From Gammaproteobacteria bacterium (lineage in GTDB: Bacteria; Pseudomonadota; Gammaproteobacteria; Methylococcales; Methylococcaceae): DNA of 62,702 bases. The position numbers and the translations under genes are program-made. The notes under the pieces were generated by a model. It was not told where the DNA came from, searched no databases, and was given only the letters and a program-made list of their open reading frames with translations. The stretch spans positions 1-62,702 of the forward strand of contig RFVA01000007.1 of NCBI GenBank assembly GCA_009922685.1, in the 5' to 3' direction. Below are positions 59,914 through 62,702 of the stretch, in pieces. Positions within the stretch are counted from its first letter, which is position 1; each line of letters opens with the position of its first letter.

Positions 59914-61941
59914 CTATTTGATCCCTATATACCTTCCAGCTGCCCATCGACCCATTTGTATCACCGATTTGTCTTTTCCAATAATAATCCCGTAGCCATC
60001 TTGCTCGCCATTTTTCCATCCACCCTCATATCTATCGCCATTTCTGAATATCATGACGCCATGGCCATGATATTTGTTTTTATGCTGATTTCCCTCATAC
60101 ATCTGTCCATCAGGCCAATAATGAACTCCATAGCCTTCTCCCTCGGAGTTTCTTAAATTGCCTTTATAGACCTCCCCATTAGCCCATGCAAAGACTCCTA
60201 TTCCTGTTCTAGAACCATGGTTATGCTCACCTTCATATCGAGCCCCATCGGATAACCTTGTTACACCAAGGCCATTCATTTTACGTTCTCTGAAAATACC
60301 TGAATACCTAGCGCCGTAAGACCAGGTATAAACTCCATAACAACCTTTGCCATCAATCTTATCTGCCTCACCAGCGTAGCTATCCCCATTAGCACCTTTC
60401 CAGACCCAGTATTCCGTATTTCCATAATATTTATTGCCAATAGTTTGAGCCTGTATTGCCCGATCGCGAGCTTCTTCGGCTGCGGGCGCAGAGATATCAC
60501 GAGCTTTTTTTGCCAAGACGTCTGCAGTCCGGGCCATATCCAATGCTTTGCGGCTAGCCTGCTCTGCGAGCTCACGGGAGTTTTGAATTTCTGATGGCTC
60601 ATGTTGAACTACCGGATCATGCCGTTCTATCGTGGCATCCTGTTTCGTATTGGAATTAGTTACAGCTTTATCTGGTTCTAATGTTTTTGTTGTTGCTTCT
60701 GCAACTGGTGGTGATGGCAGGGAGTTGTTGGGTGTGGAAGTATCATCCCGTTGCGGGCCTATTTTTGTATCCAGCCAAACTAGAAAGGTAGCTAAGCCTC
60801 CTATCTCTTTCTTTTGCATCCAGGTGCTGAAGGAAGAATAGATGACTATCAACACCACCGCCCATAGGAAATAGCTTCCCGATAGGGCTTGCTTCGCAGT
60901 GCTTGACCGCGCTGCTGCCTTTGGTGGCACTGTCGGCTGAGCAATTACCGGAGAACTTTCTATGAATGACGATTGTGCTGAGGATGAGGATTTTCCAAGG
61001 CTAATCAGCAACTCCTTCTGGAATCTAATGACATCCTGAGTTCTGCTGGTAGTTGAAACATGCATTCCGTGTTCGATTGCCTGGCGCAAAGATTCCGGGA
61101 TCAAATTGAGATGCGGAAGTCCAGAGTCGTCAGCAATACGATCCATTGCGCTCGGTGGAACCTCTCCTGTGACCATGGTGTAGAGCGTCGCCGCTACCCC
61201 ATAAATATCCGTCCAAGGTCCCTGGTTTCCGTTTCTTTGATATTGCTCAAAGGGCGCATAGCCCTCGGATAGAATCACTGAAAGCGACTTACTCTTCTCA
61301 CCCATTGACTGCCGCGCAGCCCCAAAGTCGAGCAATATAGGACGTTCATCGGATGACAAATATATGTTATGGGGCTTGACGTCTCGATGGAGAAAGCCCT
61401 TCTGATGCACTTCTCTGAGCCCGTCGAGAATCGGGATCAGGATCGATACAGCCAGCTCTGGATCCACCCTCCCAGTAGGCTGTATCTTGATGTACTCTGA
61501 GAGCGTTAAGCCCTGACAATAGTCCATCACCAGATAAGCGGTCCCATTCTCTTCAAAAAAGTCTCGAACCCTTACGATGTTGGGATGATCTAATTTCGCG
61601 AGTGTTCTAGCTTCTTCCAGGAAGCGTGTTAAACCGTATTTGAATATTTCTTCGTCCTCACTGGTGTGGTAATGGACTGTTCGATGATTTGGTTCTCGAC
61701 CAGCAATATCACGAGGCAGATATTCTTTGATAGCTACAGTAGTCTGAAGGCGATTGTCAAAAGCAAGATAGGTAACCCCAAATCCACCCAATCGCCCAAT
61801 AAGACGACCAATAGAATATCGCCCATGGTTTAATTTTGACAAATGAGGCAATAAAAGGTGAGATCTTTTTAAGGAAAGATCATAACCACATGATCTGCAT
61901 TCGCTTTCCGTCTCTTCTGAGAAGCATCCAGGACAAAGCAT
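59914..61941 (-). CDS. Membrane Ser/Thr protein kinase with zinc ribbon and MORN repeats
   Basis: 675 residues. N-terminal zinc ribbon (CPGCFSEETESECRSCGYDL). Kinase domain about 40-310: Gly-rich loop GRLGGFGVTYLAFD, VAIKEY, catalytic GFLHRDVKPHNIYL, LLDFGAAR and SEGYAPFEQY. One membrane helix (YFLWAVVLIVIYSSFSTW, about 355-372), then a linker and six MORN repeats (YxGxxxxGxGxG type, about 520-670; for example RYEGEHNHGSRTGIGVFAW). All catalytic residues are present, so it should be active. Convergent with the zinc-ribbon nuclease gene. Confidence 0.88.
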   Translation of the reverse strand: MLCPGCFSEETESECRSCGYDLSLKRSHLLLPHLSKLNHGRYSIGRLIGRLGGFGVTYLAFDNRLQTTVAIKEYLPRDIAGREPNHRTVHYHTSEDEEIFKYGLTRFLEEARTLAKLDHPNIVRVRDFFEENGTAYLVMDYCQGLTLSEYIKIQPTGRVDPELAVSILIPILDGLREVHQKGFLHRDVKPHNIYLSSDERPILLDFGAARQSMGEKSKSLSVILSEGYAPFEQYQRNGNQGPWTDIYGVAATLYTMVTGEVPPSAMDRIADDSGLPHLNLIPESLRQAIEHGMHVSTTSRTQDVIRFQKELLISLGKSSSSAQSSFIESSPVIAQPTVPPKAAARSSTAKQALSGSYFLWAVVLIVIYSSFSTWMQKKEIGGLATFLVWLDTKIGPQRDDTSTPNNSLPSPPVAEATTKTLEPDKAVTNSNTKQDATIERHDPVVQHEPSEIQNSRELAEQASRKALDMARTADVLAKKARDISAPAAEEARDRAIQAQTIGNKYYGNTEYWVWKGANGDSYAGEADKIDGKGCYGVYTWSYGARYSGIFRERKMNGLGVTRLSDGARYEGEHNHGSRTGIGVFAWANGEVYKGNLRNSEGEGYGVHYWPDGQMYEGNQHKNKYHGHGVMIFRNGDRYEGGWKNGEQDGYGIIIGKDKSVIQMGRWAAGRYIGIK

Positions 61942-62065
61942 TTTTTTATTTATCTGCTGTATGGATTGTTAATAATAATATAAATATAAATGCGACCATA
62001 GCCTCCTGGTCTTAGATAGGTAAACCATTATAATAAAAAAGTTATTTCGCCACATGGTGTATATA

Positions 62066-62702
62066 TCAATTAAAGTATGATGAGAATTTCTTCCTCATCG
62101 AAGCATCAATGATCCGATAATATTCATCGGATTCTGGGTCGACTCCACGCTCAATCAGGCTTTTGTGAATAGACATCGCATAGTCCGTCATATCTTTCCT
62201 CTGCCCAAACCATGGATTTCTGGCTGCCCACTGCTCTGCCTTGGGGTCAATAGTTGGCGATGCGTTGTTCCTTTGAAAATGACTTGGAAATTGTTCTCTG
62301 ACGGCAAGGTCAATATTTCGGAAGAATGCATCAGAACCGGGTTCGTACCCGTCCCTAGACAACTCATGTCCCTTCTGAATAGCAAAGTCGGTCATTGACT
62401 TGTCATTACCAAACCACGGGTTTCTAGCTGCCCAACGAAGTACCCGTGGATCCGTTTTATCTTGTGCCTTTCCTGGTGAGCTGGAACTGGGTCCCCGACT
62501 AGCCTCTTGGATTGCCTCAATCCTTTTTTTCGCATATCCAATTTCCTTACGCCATCTATCGGCTCCTTCGCTGTTAGCTGACTGTGCCGATTTGAAAGCA
62601 GACAATGCCTCTTTGTATTTTTCTATGGACCAAGCATCCCCACGAGTTGAGTGCATTGCCTCACGTAATTCTTCTGCCTTTCTGATTGCGGCCTGTGCTC
62701 GT
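62066..62702 (-). CDS. Protein with two WAARNPWFG repeats (partial, runs off right edge)
   Basis: The frame is open past an internal ATG at 62656 to the edge (RAQAAIRKAEELREAMHS), so the true start lies outside. The visible part has a helical, charged N-terminal region, a Ser-rich linker, and two copies of a roughly 55-residue unit beginning RWAARNPWFGNDKSMTDFAI and QWAARNPWFGQRKDMTDYAM. Each continues with REQFPSHF or RKKFSSYF. The unit resembles a motif seen in phage virion-associated or scaffold proteins. Role here unknown. The 124 bp before the kinase gene are AT-rich and probably hold its promoter. Confidence 0.6.
   Translation of the reverse strand, partial: RAQAAIRKAEELREAMHSTRGDAWSIEKYKEALSAFKSAQSANSEGADRWRKEIGYAKKRIEAIQEASRGPSSSSPGKAQDKTDPRVLRWAARNPWFGNDKSMTDFAIQKGHELSRDGYEPGSDAFFRNIDLAVREQFPSHFQRNNASPTIDPKAEQWAARNPWFGQRKDMTDYAMSIHKSLIERGVDPESDEYYRIIDASMRKKFSSYFN

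Overview
The window looks like most of an integrative and conjugative element (ICE) of the broad SXT/R391 - IncA/C type: a MOBH relaxase and an F-type (MPF-F) mating apparatus, with an FlhDC/SetCD-like activator pair, a ssb-bet-exo recombination module and a cobS/cobT-like block. It carries copper/silver and arsenic resistance cargo. The host cannot be named from this sequence. Moderate GC (about half), a betaproteobacterial-style H-NS and ACR3-ArsDA-Cus cargo fit a proteobacterium or acidophilic iron/sulfur oxidiser (Acidithiobacillus- or Leptospirillum-like) from a metal-rich site. There is no rRNA, tRNA, transposase or CRISPR array in the window. The left end lies inside a tyrosine integrase and the right end inside a repeat-containing gene, so neither attachment site is visible.

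Layout: 1-781, integrase (partial) and an excisionase-like gene, minus strand. 1041-6642, traF-traH-traG. 6703-7273, HigBA-like toxin-antitoxin. 7872-9229, minus-strand operon of lytic transglycosylase, FlhD-like and FlhC-like genes. 9635-15995, cusCBA-type efflux. 16034-19409, CDF, TauE/SafE and EamA transporters plus a Cys-rich protein. 19543-24691, ars operon (arsR, two arsC, a phosphatase, arsD, arsA, ACR3). 24781-26909, two-component system. 26991-28222, ParM/ParR-like partition. 28223-28756, probable oriT/centromere region. 28757-33255, mobI-traI-traD-DUF4400. 33450-33782, H-NS. 33979-43560, traL-E-K-B-V-A, a solitary RRXRR-domain gene, traC, a trbI-like gene, trhF, trbC/traW and traU. 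43635-49113, accessory island with an OLD-like ATPase/nuclease and unknown, small or decayed genes. 49104-50067, a DUF1845/AcaB-like gene and a partner. 50435-57989, ssb, bet, orf87, exo, cobS-like, WGR, DUF3150 and cobT-like. 58114-62702, a seven-zinc-ribbon nuclease, a MORN-repeat protein kinase and a partial repeat protein.

How it may work together: a 41-bp dyad-symmetric sequence occurs four times, at 969, 28400, 33887 and 50122. Each copy lies in a divergent intergenic region in front of one conjugation or recombination operon. With an FlhD/FlhC-like pair encoded in the element, these are strong candidates for the activator binding sites of one transfer regulon. Below that level, RNA leaders recur: a GC-rich CCCC/GGGGC leader with competing pairings precedes several genes of the recombination operon, and a different leader with a GAAA-tetraloop hairpin precedes both traA and the RRXRR gene. 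The circular gene order matches SXT/IncA/C, but the integrase module sits between the cobT block and traFHG instead of beside the set genes. traN and dsbC are not seen.
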